Notes: a model not told the origin generated them from the sequence alone. A stretch of DNA of 64,000 nucleotides from Rubellimicrobium sp. CFH 75288 (GCF_009904055.1 NZ_WYDP01000003.1:124001-188000), one strand, 5' to 3'; shown: positions 7,888 to 16,936, numbered from the stretch's first letter. Numbers and translations: made by a program.

Positions 7888-9075
7888 TCACGGGAGGAAG
7901 TCGGTCGGGTCGGTGCTCTGCATGCCGCGGCGCACCTCGAAATGGAGGAAGGACGGATCGCCTTCGCGCACCCGGCCGATGGTCTGGCCGCGGCTGACCT
8001 GCTGATCCTTCTGAACCGTCAGACGGTCGAGATGGGTATAGACCGTGAGAAGATCGCCGGCGTGCCGGATCACCACGATCTGGATCCCGTCCGTGTTTGT
8101 CGTGATGGCGGCGACGGTTCCGGCATCCGCGGCCTTGACCTCGGTCCCGGCGGGCGCGCCGATGTCGATGCCTTCGTTGCGACCGGGCGCATAGGCGCGG
8201 ATGATCGGCCCCTGAACCGGCATGACCAGCCGCGAGGCGGGCGCCGCCGTCTGCTCCCGTCCGAGGTCCTGGGGAACGGGCGCGGGCGGCGGAGGCGCTG
8301 CCGTCGAGGCGGGAGCAGGGCTCTCCTGCGGCAGCGGAGCGGCTGCGCTCGGGGGAACGGGCGTGGGACTGCCTTCGCCGGGCTGGGGGGTCGCGGCGGC
8401 CGGGCTGGCCTCGGGCGTGGGCGGCACGAGAAGGAACTGGCCTTCTCGCACGGCCAGATCGGACCCCAGTCCGTTCCATTCGGCGACGGTGCGCACGGGC
8501 ACGCCATAGAGCCGCGCGACGGAATAGGCGGTCTCTCCGCGCTGAACCTGGTGGCGGATCGGCTCGACGCCGGCGGGCGGGCCGCTCTGAGTGCCGAAGG
8601 GGGGCGGGGCCGCGGCCGGCGTGGCGGCGGGAGAGGCGGAGAGCGGGGTCGTGGTCACCGCCGCTGCCGGAGCGGGCGCGGCGGCCGGAAGCGTCGCCGG
8701 AAGGGGTGCGGCCGGTGCCGCGGCGGGACTGGCGGCCACGGGGCGGGGCAGGGCCACCAGCTCGTCGCGCCGCAGCGGAGTGTCGGTCGTCAGTCCGTTG
8801 AACGCGGCGAGTTCCTGCGCATCGTAGCCCAGCCGCGCGGCGATGGTGGAGACGGTGTCGTTCGGCTGCGCCACGGCAACCTGGTAGTTGGGATAGCTGA
8901 TGACTCCGCGCGCATCGGGGGCAGGCCGCTCGGGCGCAGCCAGCGCCGCCTCGGTGGTGGAGAAACCCCCCGCCAGGTCGCGCATGTCCATGTCGAGGGG
9001 GCGATCGCAACCCGCTGCTGCCGCCAGCGCCACACCTGCCCACCATGCGCGCAAGACCACGACCCGTTCAGCCAT
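7888..9075 (-). CDS. nlpD: NlpD-like LysM/M23 lipoprotein
   Basis: Envelope lipoprotein expected to activate cell-wall amidases during division. The start at ATG 9075 gives MAERVVVLRAWWAGVALAA with lipobox AAAGC; an ATG 15 bases upstream (9090) is an alternative. Two LysM modules, about residues 45-90 and 180-225 (VQRGETAYSVARLYGVPV), are joined by long Ala/Pro linkers. The C-terminal domain is M23-like, but the first zinc His is replaced (RNEGIDIGAP) and the HxH motif reads FLHFE, so it is probably non-catalytic, like Escherichia coli NlpD. It is last in surE-pcm-nlpD, the classic order. 395 residues. Confidence 0.9.
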   Translation of the reverse strand: MAERVVVLRAWWAGVALAAAAGCDRPLDMDMRDLAGGFSTTEAALAAPERPAPDARGVISYPNYQVAVAQPNDTVSTIAARLGYDAQELAAFNGLTTDTPLRRDELVALPRPVAASPAAAPAAPLPATLPAAAPAPAAAVTTTPLSASPAATPAAAPPPFGTQSGPPAGVEPIRHQVQRGETAYSVARLYGVPVRTVAEWNGLGSDLAVREGQFLLVPPTPEASPAAATPQPGEGSPTPVPPSAAAPLPQESPAPASTAAPPPPAPVPQDLGREQTAAPASRLVMPVQGPIIRAYAPGRNEGIDIGAPAGTEVKAADAGTVAAITTNTDGIQIVVIRHAGDLLTVYTHLDRLTVQKDQQVSRGQTIGRVREGDPSFLHFEVRRGMQSTDPTDFLP

Positions 9076-9135
9076 GCCGCTCGCCCCCATTCCGTCCCGC
9101 CCGGGAGCCGCTGTCCGGCCCCACCTTGTCGCGCC

Positions 9136-9780
9136 TCAATCCTGCCCCAGCCCCTCCACCAGAGGGACAAAGCGGACCGGGCGCAATTCGTCGTACTCGA
9201 ATCCCCGTTCCCCCGTGCGTGTGACGCGCAGGAGGGTCTGGACCGCGTCGCTCTGCCCGACCGGCAGGACCATGATGCCACCGATGCGCAACTGGGCCAA
9301 GAGGGGGCCGGGCGGGTCCTCGGCCGCCGCGGTCACGAGGATGCGGTCGAAGGGCGCCTGATCGGGCAGGCCGTGGCTGCCATCGGCCGTCAGCGCGGTG
9401 ATGTTGTGCAGGTTGAGCGCCTCGAACACCTCGCGCGCAGCGGCGACAAGGCTGCGGTAGCGATCCACCGTGTAGACCCGGCGGGCGAGCAGCGACAGGA
9501 TCGCCGCCTGATAGCCCGACCCGGTCCCCACCTCCAGGACCTTGTCGCGCGGAGAGACCGACAGGGCCTGGGTCATCAGCCCGACGACCGAGGGCTGGGA
9601 GATGGTCTGCCCGCAGGCGATCGGCAGGGGCACGTCCTCGTAGGCCCGCGATGCGAAGAGGCCGCGCACGAACAGGGCCCGGTCGATCCGCTCCATGGCG
9701 TCGAGCACGCGCGGATCGGTCACGCCGGCGCTGCGGAGCGCCAGAAGAAGCCGCGCGGCCGCCTGGGGATCGCCGGTCAC
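9136..9780 (-). CDS. pcm: Protein-L-isoaspartate O-methyltransferase
   Basis: Methylates isoaspartyl residues in damaged proteins with S-adenosylmethionine, starting their repair to aspartate. 214 residues, standard length. The SAM-binding motif is [17 protein letters not shown]; the upstream family block [17 protein letters not shown] holds the catalytic Ser region. VGGSDAVQ-type closing beta strands are seen as [15 protein letters not shown]. It starts three bases after the surE stop, so the two are co-translated or nearly so, and nlpD follows 60 bases later. Confidence 0.96.
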   Translation of the reverse strand: MTGDPQAAARLLLALRSAGVTDPRVLDAMERIDRALFVRGLFASRAYEDVPLPIACGQTISQPSVVGLMTQALSVSPRDKVLEVGTGSGYQAAILSLLARRVYTVDRYRSLVAAAREVFEALNLHNITALTADGSHGLPDQAPFDRILVTAAAEDPPGPLLAQLRIGGIMVLPVGQSDAVQTLLRVTRTGERGFEYDELRPVRFVPLVEGLGQD

Positions 9781-9783
9781 GGC

Positions 9784-10575
9784 TCAGGGCTCCGCCAGCG
9801 CCCGCGACAGGGCGTCCAGCGCATCGTGCGCCGTCAGGTCGGCCCGGCAGGGGGTGATCGCGATCAGCCCGTCCAGATTGGCCTCCACATCGGTGCCCGG
9901 TCCGGTCCGTTCGTCCTGTGCACCGCCCTTGACCCACAGGAACCGTCGCCCCGAGGGCGAGACATGAGGCTCCACGCTGTGGGCGGAGCGGGTGCGGAAG
10001 CCCTGCCGCACGACGGCCGATCCCCGCACGCCCGCCGCGGAGCAGGGCGGGAAGTTGACGTTGTAGAAGAGCCTGTAGGGCCCTTCATCCCAGATCCCGC
10101 GCTCGAGCAGGCGGCGGACGATGGCGACGCCGTGCCGTGCCGCGGCTTCGAAGGGATCGTCGAGGCGAACGGTGCCCGGTCCCATGAACTGCGACAGGGC
10201 GATCGCCGGCAGTCCCTGCAGCGCGGCCTCCATCGCTCCGCCCACGGTGCCGGAATAGACGGCATTCTCGCCCGCGTTGTTTCCCCTGTTCACGCCCGAG
10301 AGCACCAGATCGGGGCGCCGCCCCTCGAGCACGTCATAAAGGCCGGCCAGCACGCAATCGGCCGGCGAACCCTCGGCCGCGAAGCGGCGCTCGTCGAGCC
10401 GCGAGATCATGGTCGGATGGGTATAGCTGATCGCATGGGCCACGCCCGACTGCTCGAAGGCCGGAGCGACCGTCCAGACCTCGCCCTCGGGTCCCGCGAC
10501 CTCGGTGGCGATCGCCTCGAGCACACGCAGGCCGGGCGCGTTGATGCCGTCGTCGTTGGTGATGAGGATACGCAT
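9784..10575 (-). CDS. surE: 5'/3'-nucleotidase SurE
   Basis: Metal-dependent nucleoside monophosphatase of stationary-phase survival, 263 residues. The N-terminal [16 protein letters not shown] carries the two metal-binding aspartates and an additional Ser/Asn site; [12 protein letters not shown] provides the metal-binding Asn. [12 protein letters not shown] is a further family block. First gene of the surE-pcm-nlpD operon, with a GGGAGCCCCC stretch as ribosome binding site. The SDR gene upstream ends 59 bases before it on the same strand, so read-through is possible. Confidence 0.96.
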   Translation of the reverse strand: MRILITNDDGINAPGLRVLEAIATEVAGPEGEVWTVAPAFEQSGVAHAISYTHPTMISRLDERRFAAEGSPADCVLAGLYDVLEGRRPDLVLSGVNRGNNAGENAVYSGTVGGAMEAALQGLPAIALSQFMGPGTVRLDDPFEAAARHGVAIVRRLLERGIWDEGPYRLFYNVNFPPCSAAGVRGSAVVRQGFRTRSAHSVEPHVSPSGRRFLWVKGGAQDERTGPGTDVEANLDGLIAITPCRADLTAHDALDALSRALAEP

Positions 10576-10634
10576 GGGGGCTCCCGGTCCGCCCCCCTCC
10601 TAAGGGAGCGGGACCAGACCGGCAAGCGTCCCGC

Positions 10635-11297
10635 TCATCCGCAGGACAGGCCGTCCAGGATGACCGGCAGAAGGCGGGCGGCCTCGGCCTCCGGCCGGGC
10701 CAGCGGTGCCCGATCCTCTCCGGGGAAGAAGCGGGCGCGGAGGGCCGTCGCCATCGGCCGGGGCGAGAGCACGAGGACCCGCGGCCCGATCCGCTCGCCC
10801 TCGGCCGCCCAGGAGCGGGCCAGCGCGATCTGGGCGGCCTTGGTGGAGCCGTAATGGCCGAAGAACTTCTCGCCCCCCCTCGGGTCGTCGAAGAACACCG
10901 CCCGGCCTTCGGCCCCGATGAGGGGCGAGAACACGGCGATCAGGTCCGCCGTGGCGCGCAGGTTGACGGCGATGCAGCGGTCGAGATCCTTGGGCGCAAG
11001 GTGACCCGCAGGGGCGAGAGGGCCGGCATGAACGGCCGTGTGGACCCACAGGCCGATCCGGCCCCAGCGGTCGAAGATCGCCCGCGCAAGCTGCCGCATC
11101 GCATCGCCCTGGGTGATGTCCATGGGCGCAAGCGTGGCTTCGAACCCGTCCGACCGGATCGCGTCGTCCAGCTCCTCGAGCGCCCCCTGCGTCCGGCCGA
11201 CCGCCACCACGTGATGCGTCCGCGACAGCGCACGGGCCAGGGCGAAGCCCAGCCCCCGGCTTGCCCCGGTCACGAGGGCGACGGGCCGCGCGCTCAT
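10635..11297 (-). CDS. SDR-family protein lacking the catalytic serine
   Basis: A 220-residue short-chain dehydrogenase/reductase fold. The dinucleotide motif TGASRGLG is at residues 10-17, and Tyr149 and Lys153 of the YxxxK motif are present (YGSTK). The usual catalytic Ser about 13 residues before the Tyr is missing; the segment reads AVFFDDPRG. The NNAG motif is also replaced (HTAVHAG). Thus the Rossmann fold and Tyr/Lys remain, but the classical tetrad is incomplete. Its start overlaps the stop of the sulfotransferase-like gene by four bases (ATGA), so they are translationally coupled. The substrate is unknown. Confidence 0.82.
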   Translation of the reverse strand: MSARPVALVTGASRGLGFALARALSRTHHVVAVGRTQGALEELDDAIRSDGFEATLAPMDITQGDAMRQLARAIFDRWGRIGLWVHTAVHAGPLAPAGHLAPKDLDRCIAVNLRATADLIAVFSPLIGAEGRAVFFDDPRGGEKFFGHYGSTKAAQIALARSWAAEGERIGPRVLVLSPRPMATALRARFFPGEDRAPLARPEAEAARLLPVILDGLSCG

Positions 11298-11863
11298 CGT
11301 TCCGGCTCCGTCGGGTTGTGACGGACCCTGATCTCGGCCCGTGCGCTCTCGAGGTCACCTTCCGCCCCGATCCAGCCCGCGAAGGTCTCGAAATCCTCCT
11401 CGAGCGTTTCGAGCCTCATGGAGAGGACATGCGTCTTGTCCCGCAGGAAGTGATCGATGTTGGCCTCGATCGTCTCGATCATGTCGCGGCAGGCGTCGAT
11501 CAGGGGCGGCACGGGCGGACGCCGGAGATGTCGGGCCAGGATCCCCTCGCGCCAGGCCTTGGCCAGCCCCTGATGGGCCCGCGCGGCATAGCTCGCGGCA
11601 ACCTCCGCAGGATCACGCGACAAGTGGACATAGGCCGCCCGGTCGCCCCAGGCGCGGTCGAGCCGGCCCAGCATCCAGGCCAGCCGGTTGTCCACCTCGA
11701 TATGCCGCGGCGGGACGGCGAACCGCGCCTCGCCCAGAAGGTGGGTGCGCGATTCGTGCGCGACGGTCCAGTTGCTCAGATGCGCGCAGGCCCGCGCGAG
11801 CGTGGTGGAGCCGCACCGGCCGGTGCAGAGAACGAACACCGTGTCGGGAAAGGGGATCGACAT
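11294..11863 (-). CDS. Sulfotransferase-like P-loop protein
   Basis: A 189-residue protein with an N-terminal P-loop, FVLCTGRCGSTTLARA (about 10-24), of the PAPS-sulfotransferase type (5'-phosphosulfate binding). A second family-like element is YVHLSRDPAEVAASY, which resembles the 3'-phosphate-binding strand with Arg and Ser. At 189 residues it is shorter than most sulfotransferases (about 250-300). Start ATG 11863. It precedes and overlaps the SDR gene (ATGA). The acceptor is unknown, and a phosphate rather than sulfate transfer role is not excluded. Confidence 0.72.
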   Translation of the reverse strand: MSIPFPDTVFVLCTGRCGSTTLARACAHLSNWTVAHESRTHLLGEARFAVPPRHIEVDNRLAWMLGRLDRAWGDRAAYVHLSRDPAEVAASYAARAHQGLAKAWREGILARHLRRPPVPPLIDACRDMIETIEANIDHFLRDKTHVLSMRLETLEEDFETFAGWIGAEGDLESARAEIRVRHNPTEPER

Positions 11864-11907
11864 GAGCGCCTCTTGCCCGCTCCGGCTGGAGGGCGCAAGC
11901 GGCGCGC

Positions 11908-12279
11908 TCAGCCCGGCAGGGTCAGCACGACCTCCACGCCGTTGCGCTGGAGCCGCAGCGATCCGTTGCCGATCGCCGAGACGCGCGAGCCGCGGACCTC
12001 CGCCCCGCGCTCCACCCGCACCACTTCGCCGTCGATCAGCCGCAGCAGGGCGGAGGGGCCGTCCGGTCCGTCGAAGAGGCCGAGCAGCACGGTGCGACCC
12101 AGATCGACCGCCCCGCTCTGGGTCGCGTTCTCGCCGACCTCGGCGGGAAGGGCAGGCGGCCCGTCGGATCGGGCCTGGGGACGACGGGCAGGGGCCTGGG
12201 CGAGCCGCTCGTCCCCGGCCTGCGGGCGCGCGACGGGGCGCAGGGGCAGAACCCCGTCGGAAAGGGAATCGTCGGACAT
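11908..12279 (-). CDS. Hypothetical protein with PilP/GspC-like C-terminal strand set
   Basis: A 123-residue protein. The first half is polar and disordered, rich in Ala, Pro, Arg and Gln. The second half, GRTVLLGLFDGPDGPSALLRL followed by GEVVRVERGAEVRG and VSAIGNGSLRLQRNG, has the strand pattern of PilP or GspC homology-region domains, which bind secretin N-domains. There is no obvious signal peptide or membrane segment, and no secretion-system gene is nearby. I do not assign a function. It may share a transcript with the sulfotransferase-like gene 44 bases downstream. Confidence 0.6.
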   Translation of the reverse strand: MSDDSLSDGVLPLRPVARPQAGDERLAQAPARRPQARSDGPPALPAEVGENATQSGAVDLGRTVLLGLFDGPDGPSALLRLIDGEVVRVERGAEVRGSRVSAIGNGSLRLQRNGVEVVLTLPG

Positions 12280-12449
12280 GGTCTCGTATCGCCGGTCTTC
12301 TGATATGTCGGGCGGAGCCGTTCCACCGGGACCGGCCCTCTTGCATGGCAGTCCGCAGAGGGAAACAGCACCCCGCCGATCCGCCGGCTGTCGGCATCCT
12401 CCCGCGCGGACGTGCCGACCGGCTCGGCACGAACCGGCCGATCAGGCCG

Positions 12450-13922
12450 CTATTCCGCGGCCTGGCTGGCCTTGAGCGTCTTGGCGATCCGGTCGGACGG
12501 AGCGATGGGATAGTCGCCCGAGAAGCACGCGTCGCAATAGCGCGGATTGTCCGGATCGCGCCCCTGGGCCTCGCCCACCGCGCGGTAGAGGCCGTCCAGC
12601 GAGATGAACCGCAGCGAGTCCACCCCCAGATGGGCGCGCATCTCCTCCTCGGTCATGGAGGCGGCGAGCAGCTTGTCGCGGCTGGGCGTGTCCACCCCGT
12701 AGAAGCAAGGCCAGGCCGTGGGGGGAGAGGCGATGCGGAAATGGACCTCGGCCGCACCCGCATCGAGGATCATGTCCTTGATCTTGCGCGAGGTCGTGCC
12801 GCGCACCACGGAATCGTCCACCAGCACCACGCGCCGGCCGCGCACCAGCGCCCGGTTGACGTTGAGCTTGAGGCGCACGCCCATGTTGCGGATCTGTTCG
12901 GTCGGCTCGATGAAGGTGCGCCCGACATACTGGTTGCGCACGATCCCCAGGCCGAAGGGAATCCCCGACTGGGCCGCGTAGCCGATGGCTGCGGGCGTTC
13001 CCGAATCGGGCACGGGACAGACCAGATCCGCCTCCACCGGCGCCTCGCGCGCCAGTTCGCGGCCGATGGCTTCTCGTGTCTCGTACACGCTCCGGCCTCC
13101 GATCAGCGAATCGGGCCGCGAGAAGTACACGTGCTCGAAGATGCAGAACCGCGGCTTCTGCGGCCGGAACGGGAAATGTCCCTGCGGTCCCGCCTCGGCG
13201 GTGATGACGACCATCTCGCCCGGCTCCACCTCGCGCAGGAACTCGGCGCCCACGATGTCGAGCGCGCAGGTCTCGGAGGCGAGCACCCAGCCCTGCCCGA
13301 GCCGGCCCAGCACGAGCGGCCGGATGCCCAGCGGATCGCGGCAGCCGACCAGCTTGGTCCGCGTCATGGCGACGACAGAAAAGGCGCCTTCCACGCGGCG
13401 CAGCGCGTCCTCCATCCGGTCCACGAGCGAGCGGCCCATCGAGCGCGCCATCAGGTGGATGATCACCTCCGTGTCGGACGAGGACTGGAAGATCGCCCCC
13501 CGCTCGATCAGTTCGCGCCGCAGCGACTCGGCGTTGGTCAGGTTGCCGTTATGCGCGATCGCCGCGCCGCCCAGGGCGAATTCCCCGAAGAAGGGCTGGA
13601 CGTTGCGGATGACGGCCGGACCCTTGTCGCCCGAGGTGGAATACCGGACATGGCCGATCCCCAGACTGCCGGGCAGCGTCTCCATGACCTCGCGCGAGGT
13701 GAAGCTGTCACGCACATAGCCCATGCGGCGCGCCTGGTGGAATCCGCCGTCGGGTTCGTAGGTGACGATTCCCCCGGCCTCCTGCCCGCGATGCTGGAGC
13801 GCGTGGAGGCCGAGTGCGACGAAGCTCGCGGCGTCTGCCACGCCGATCACGCCGAAGACCCCGCACTCCTCGCGCAGGTGGTCCTCGCCGAGGGGATCGA
13901 ACGGGGTGCCGGGAAGGGGCAT
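12450..13922 (-). CDS. purF: Amidophosphoribosyltransferase
   Basis: First committed step of purine synthesis: PRPP plus glutamine to phosphoribosylamine. 490 residues. The nucleophile is Cys20 (REECGVFGVIG), so a 19-residue propeptide must be removed, as in the Bacillus-type enzyme. Cysteines matching that enzyme's 4Fe-4S site are visible in FCIFEHVYF, PCFYGVD and RYCDACFSGDYP. The PRPP loop is VVLVDDSVVRGTTS. The glutaminase block YNGNLTN-like sequence reads AHNGNLTNAES. It lies downstream of cvpA, a common pairing, with a 98-base gap containing two hairpins. Confidence 0.97.
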   Translation of the reverse strand: MPLPGTPFDPLGEDHLREECGVFGVIGVADAASFVALGLHALQHRGQEAGGIVTYEPDGGFHQARRMGYVRDSFTSREVMETLPGSLGIGHVRYSTSGDKGPAVIRNVQPFFGEFALGGAAIAHNGNLTNAESLRRELIERGAIFQSSSDTEVIIHLMARSMGRSLVDRMEDALRRVEGAFSVVAMTRTKLVGCRDPLGIRPLVLGRLGQGWVLASETCALDIVGAEFLREVEPGEMVVITAEAGPQGHFPFRPQKPRFCIFEHVYFSRPDSLIGGRSVYETREAIGRELAREAPVEADLVCPVPDSGTPAAIGYAAQSGIPFGLGIVRNQYVGRTFIEPTEQIRNMGVRLKLNVNRALVRGRRVVLVDDSVVRGTTSRKIKDMILDAGAAEVHFRIASPPTAWPCFYGVDTPSRDKLLAASMTEEEMRAHLGVDSLRFISLDGLYRAVGEAQGRDPDNPRYCDACFSGDYPIAPSDRIAKTLKASQAAE

Positions 13923-13951
13923 GGTCGCGGCTCCGGTGCGGGAGTGGCGGC

Positions 13952-13969
13952 AGGGCCTCTCTAGGCCCT
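13952..13969 (-). terminator. Hairpin between cvpA and purF
   Basis: AGGGCCT (13952-13958) and AGGCCCT (13963-13969) form a seven-base-pair stem with loop CTCT, 30 bases upstream of the purF start. No T run follows on either strand, so this may be an RNA leader structure and not a terminator. Confidence 0.3.
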
Positions 13970-14005
13970 TGCGGCCGTCCTGTCACGTCCGGCGGACGCG
14001 CTCCA

Positions 14006-14021
14006 ACGGTCCTGTGACCGT
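14006..14021 (-). terminator. Hairpin at the cvpA stop codon
   Basis: ACGGTC-CTGT-GACCGT is a perfect six-base-pair stem touching the cvpA stop codon at 14021. It has no T tract. Possible transcript end or processing site for cvpA, low certainty. Confidence 0.3.
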
Positions 14022-14587
14022 CATGTGCCGGCGGGCGCCGCGCAGGAGGCGACCAGATCCTCGTATTGCCGCGTCAGCCAGGCGATGGCCGCATCCGGGT
14101 TCTGCTGGGCCAGCCGGTCGGTCAGGCGCGAGAACACCGCCGCGGCGCGACTGTCCTCCACGACAGCCAGACCCTGGGCCGCCAGAACGGTCTCGTACAC
14201 GAAGAAGGCGATGGCCACGAGCAGCACGCCGCGCGCGACGCCGAACAGGAAGCCCAGACCCTGATCGATCGGTCCGAGCGCCGAGCGCTGAACAGCGCCC
14301 GAGAACAGCGGCGTGAAGATGGCGAAGACCACCAGCGCCACCGCGAAGACCGCGGCAAAACCGCCGAGGATCGCCAGCTCGCAGGAATCGCCGATGAAAT
14401 CGCCCAGAACGGGAAGCTGCCGGACCAGCGGCACAGCTTGCGGCGCGAAGACGAAGGCGAGGATCGCCGCGCCGATCCAGCCGGCGATCGCCAGAGCCTC
14501 GCGCACGAAGCCGCGCGAATAGGCGAGCAGCGCCGAGATCACGATGACCAGCGCCACCGCGCCGTCGATGTAGGTGAAGCCTTGCAT
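14021..14587 (-). CDS. cvpA: CvpA family membrane protein
   Basis: An 188-residue inner-membrane protein. The start at ATG 14587 gives MQGFTYIDGAVALVIVISAL, typical of CvpA (colicin V production protein family). Four hydrophobic segments are expected at about 5-25, 28-48, 65-90 and 105-125, with the family block YSRGFVREALAIAGWI between the first two. The C-terminal tail is soluble. Molecular function is unsettled; it is often next to purF, as here, and has been linked to envelope homeostasis. radA ends 17 bases upstream on the same strand. Confidence 0.92.
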   Translation of the reverse strand: MQGFTYIDGAVALVIVISALLAYSRGFVREALAIAGWIGAAILAFVFAPQAVPLVRQLPVLGDFIGDSCELAILGGFAAVFAVALVVFAIFTPLFSGAVQRSALGPIDQGLGFLFGVARGVLLVAIAFFVYETVLAAQGLAVVEDSRAAAVFSRLTDRLAQQNPDAAIAWLTRQYEDLVASCAAPAGT

Positions 14588-14604
14588 GCCCCTCGCTCGC
14601 CTTG

Positions 14605-15954
14605 TCACGTCTGCCCGAGATGGAGCCGTATGGCGGAGACCAGGTCCGGAATCTCGCGCAGGCGAAGGCCGGAGCCGGCCGCGCGCTTGGGCAGCACCGG
14701 CAGGATGGCGGAGGTGAAACCAAGTTTCGCCGCCTCCTTCAACCGGTTTTCCGTCTGGGCCACGGGCCGCACGGCGCCCGACAGGCTGATCTCGCCGAAC
14801 ACGACTTCGTGCGGCTCGAGTGCGCGCTGCGCCTGTGCGGACACCAGCGCCATCGCCACGGCCAGATCGGCAGCCGGCTCCGTGATCCGCAGCCCGCCCG
14901 CGACATTCAGATAGACGTCGAGCCCTCCGAACGACAGCCCCGCCCGCGCGTCGAGAACGGCCAGCAGCATGGCAAGCCGACCGCCATCCCATCCGACGAC
15001 CGACCGTCGGGCCGAGCCCGGCGCCGCCGGGGCCACCAGCGCCTGGATCTCGCACAGGATGGGCCGCGTGCCCTCGATGCCGGCAAAGACGACCGAGCCG
15101 GGAGCGGGCGTGCCGCGTTCGGCCAGAAACAGCGCCGAGGGGTTGCGCACCTCCACGAGGCCGCGCCCTGTCATTTCGAACACGCCGATCTCGTCGGCAG
15201 GGCCGAAGCGGTTCTTGACCGCGCGCAGGATGCGGAACTGGTGCCCGCGATCGCCCTCGAAATAGAGCACCGTATCGGCCATGTGCTCCACGACGCGCGG
15301 GCCGGCCAGTGCCCCCTCCTTGGTCACATGGCCGACCATGACCACGCTGACACCCCGCGACTTGGCGAGCATCGTCAGCTCGTGCGCACAGGCCCTGACC
15401 TGCGACACCGATCCCGGTGCGCTGTCCACGCTGTCCAGCCACATCGTCTGGATCGAGTCGATGATCGCCAGATGGGGCCGTTCCTCCTCCAGCGTGGCGA
15501 GCACGTCGCGCAGGCCGGCATGCGCAAGCAGGCGGACGGGGCTCTCCGTCAGCCCGAGCCGGGCGGCCCGGATCTGGACCTGCGCGGCCGATTCCTCGCC
15601 GCTGACATAGAGCACGCGCAGGCCGTTGCGGGCGAAGCGGGCGGCGGCCTGAAGCAGCAGCGTGGACTTGCCGATGCCGGGATCGCCGCCGAGCAGCAGG
15701 GCGGAGGCAGGAACCAGGCCACCCCCCAGCACGCGATCGAGTTCCGCCACGCCCGCTTCGGTCCGCGGCGGAGGCGGCTCTGCCGTGGCCAGGTCGGTGG
15801 GCTGGAGGAGGCGCCCGCGTGCCGGCTGTCGCGGTCGGGCGGCGGCCGCATCCTCCACGAGCGTGTTCCAGGCGCCGCAGGCATCGCAGCGGCCGGACCA
15901 CTTGGGATGGCCCGCGCCGCATTCGGAACAGACAAAGCCACGGTCGCGCGCCAT
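14605..15954 (-). CDS. radA: DNA repair protein RadA
   Basis: RecA-like ATPase/helicase that promotes branch migration in recombinational repair. 449 residues. The N-terminal C4 zinc finger uses C9, C12, C23 and C26 (FVCSECG and GRCDACG). Walker A is GGDPGIGKSTLLLQ, about residues 92-105. The RadA-specific KNRFG motif is present as AVKNRFGPADEIG. The C-terminal Lon-protease-like domain includes GGLDVYLNVAGGLRI and EISLSGAVRPV. In the cvpA-purF neighbourhood it is co-directional, with only 17 bases to cvpA. Confidence 0.97.
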   Translation of the reverse strand: MARDRGFVCSECGAGHPKWSGRCDACGAWNTLVEDAAAARPRQPARGRLLQPTDLATAEPPPPRTEAGVAELDRVLGGGLVPASALLLGGDPGIGKSTLLLQAAARFARNGLRVLYVSGEESAAQVQIRAARLGLTESPVRLLAHAGLRDVLATLEEERPHLAIIDSIQTMWLDSVDSAPGSVSQVRACAHELTMLAKSRGVSVVMVGHVTKEGALAGPRVVEHMADTVLYFEGDRGHQFRILRAVKNRFGPADEIGVFEMTGRGLVEVRNPSALFLAERGTPAPGSVVFAGIEGTRPILCEIQALVAPAAPGSARRSVVGWDGGRLAMLLAVLDARAGLSFGGLDVYLNVAGGLRITEPAADLAVAMALVSAQAQRALEPHEVVFGEISLSGAVRPVAQTENRLKEAAKLGFTSAILPVLPKRAAGSGLRLREIPDLVSAIRLHLGQT

Positions 15955-15997
15955 GCGCCCGATCTGGGCGATGACGCGCCGTCTTGCAAGCGGTGGC

Positions 15998-16852
15998 CTA
16001 CTCGGCCGCGGGCTTCACCGCCATCGGCAGGACATTGTCGGGGCGACGCACCGACGGACCGTGCCGGAAGGCAGGCTCCTCCGCGGCTGCCGACGGCTCG
16101 ACGGCCGGCGTGGCTGCGGCAGGCTCGCGCGTCGGACCGTCGCCCTCGAAGCTGTAGCCGAGCGCCGGCAGGATCTCGTGAAGCTGTTCGTCGAGCTGCT
16201 GGAGTTGCGAGGCCACCGTTGCTTCCTCCAGTTCCACCTGGCTGTTCCAGCGCATGATCTCGCGCATCGTCGCCAGGGCCTCCTGGATGCGCTTCTGCTG
16301 CTCCTCGGCTTCCTTCTGCCGCTGGGCGAGGAAGTCGCGCGCCCGCTGCACGCGCTCTTCGGAATAGATCTGCGCGAGGCGATGCGATTGCTGCGACATC
16401 TGCGCGGCCACCGTCAGCACATCCGCTTCCAGCAGCTTGAGGTCAGGATGGTCGCGCAGCCATTCGAGGCGCTCGCGCACGGCATCGAACTCGCCCGAGA
16501 GGGTGAAGACCCCCTGACGGTCGGCCATGTGGGCAGCGTGATAGGCCTCGGCCACGTCCCTCATCCCGATGCGGAAGTCGCGATGGCTCTTCTCGAGGGT
16601 CAGCACACGCAGGCTGGACGGGAAGAAGGCCGTGATGAGCACGAGAAACAGCGTCAGCCCGATCTGCGCCCACATGCCGAAGGCGGCCAGTTCGATCGCG
16701 CCCCAGCGCGCGTCGAGCTCGAGCCACGGCCAGAGTCCCAGCAGCGAGCCGAGCGTGATGCCGACCATGCCGACCGCCGCGAGACCCAGCGCATAGAGAG
16801 AGACAGCGTGCAACACGCGGCCGAAGGTTTGCAGCGTCGTCCCCATACGCAT
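15998..16852 (-). CDS. Two-TM membrane protein with long coiled coil
   Basis: A 284-residue protein of a family common in Rhodobacterales, often labelled DNA repair protein without good reason. The start at ATG 16852 has AAAGGAT as ribosome binding site; ATG 16846 is an alternative. Hydrophobic segments lie at about 12-35 and 50-72. After them, KSHRDFRIGMRDVAEAYHAAHMAD is a conserved cytoplasmic block, and residues about 140-230 form a charged coiled coil (ARDFLAQRQKEAEEQQKRIQ). The tail is proline/alanine rich. Nothing seen supports DNA binding. Function unknown. Confidence 0.75.
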   Translation of the reverse strand: MRMGTTLQTFGRVLHAVSLYALGLAAVGMVGITLGSLLGLWPWLELDARWGAIELAAFGMWAQIGLTLFLVLITAFFPSSLRVLTLEKSHRDFRIGMRDVAEAYHAAHMADRQGVFTLSGEFDAVRERLEWLRDHPDLKLLEADVLTVAAQMSQQSHRLAQIYSEERVQRARDFLAQRQKEAEEQQKRIQEALATMREIMRWNSQVELEEATVASQLQQLDEQLHEILPALGYSFEGDGPTREPAAATPAVEPSAAAEEPAFRHGPSVRRPDNVLPMAVKPAAE

Positions 16853-16936
16853 CCCGGTATCCTTTCGCCCTACCGCAAGCACTCCCGAGGCCCGGCCGGA
16901 AAGGCGGGCGCTCACCGGAACAAGGACCCGGGAGGC

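Noticed and set aside
2964-7997. Very long open frame on the plus strand across DUF2237, pth, rplY, MFS and amylosucrase genes
   Set aside because: It is antisense to or out of frame with well-supported genes and encodes Arg/Pro/Gly-rich text without motifs, as expected in very GC-rich DNA.
7888-9075. Active M23 endopeptidase
   Set aside because: Zinc ligands are changed (RNEGID and FLHFE), so it is better called an NlpD-like amidase activator.
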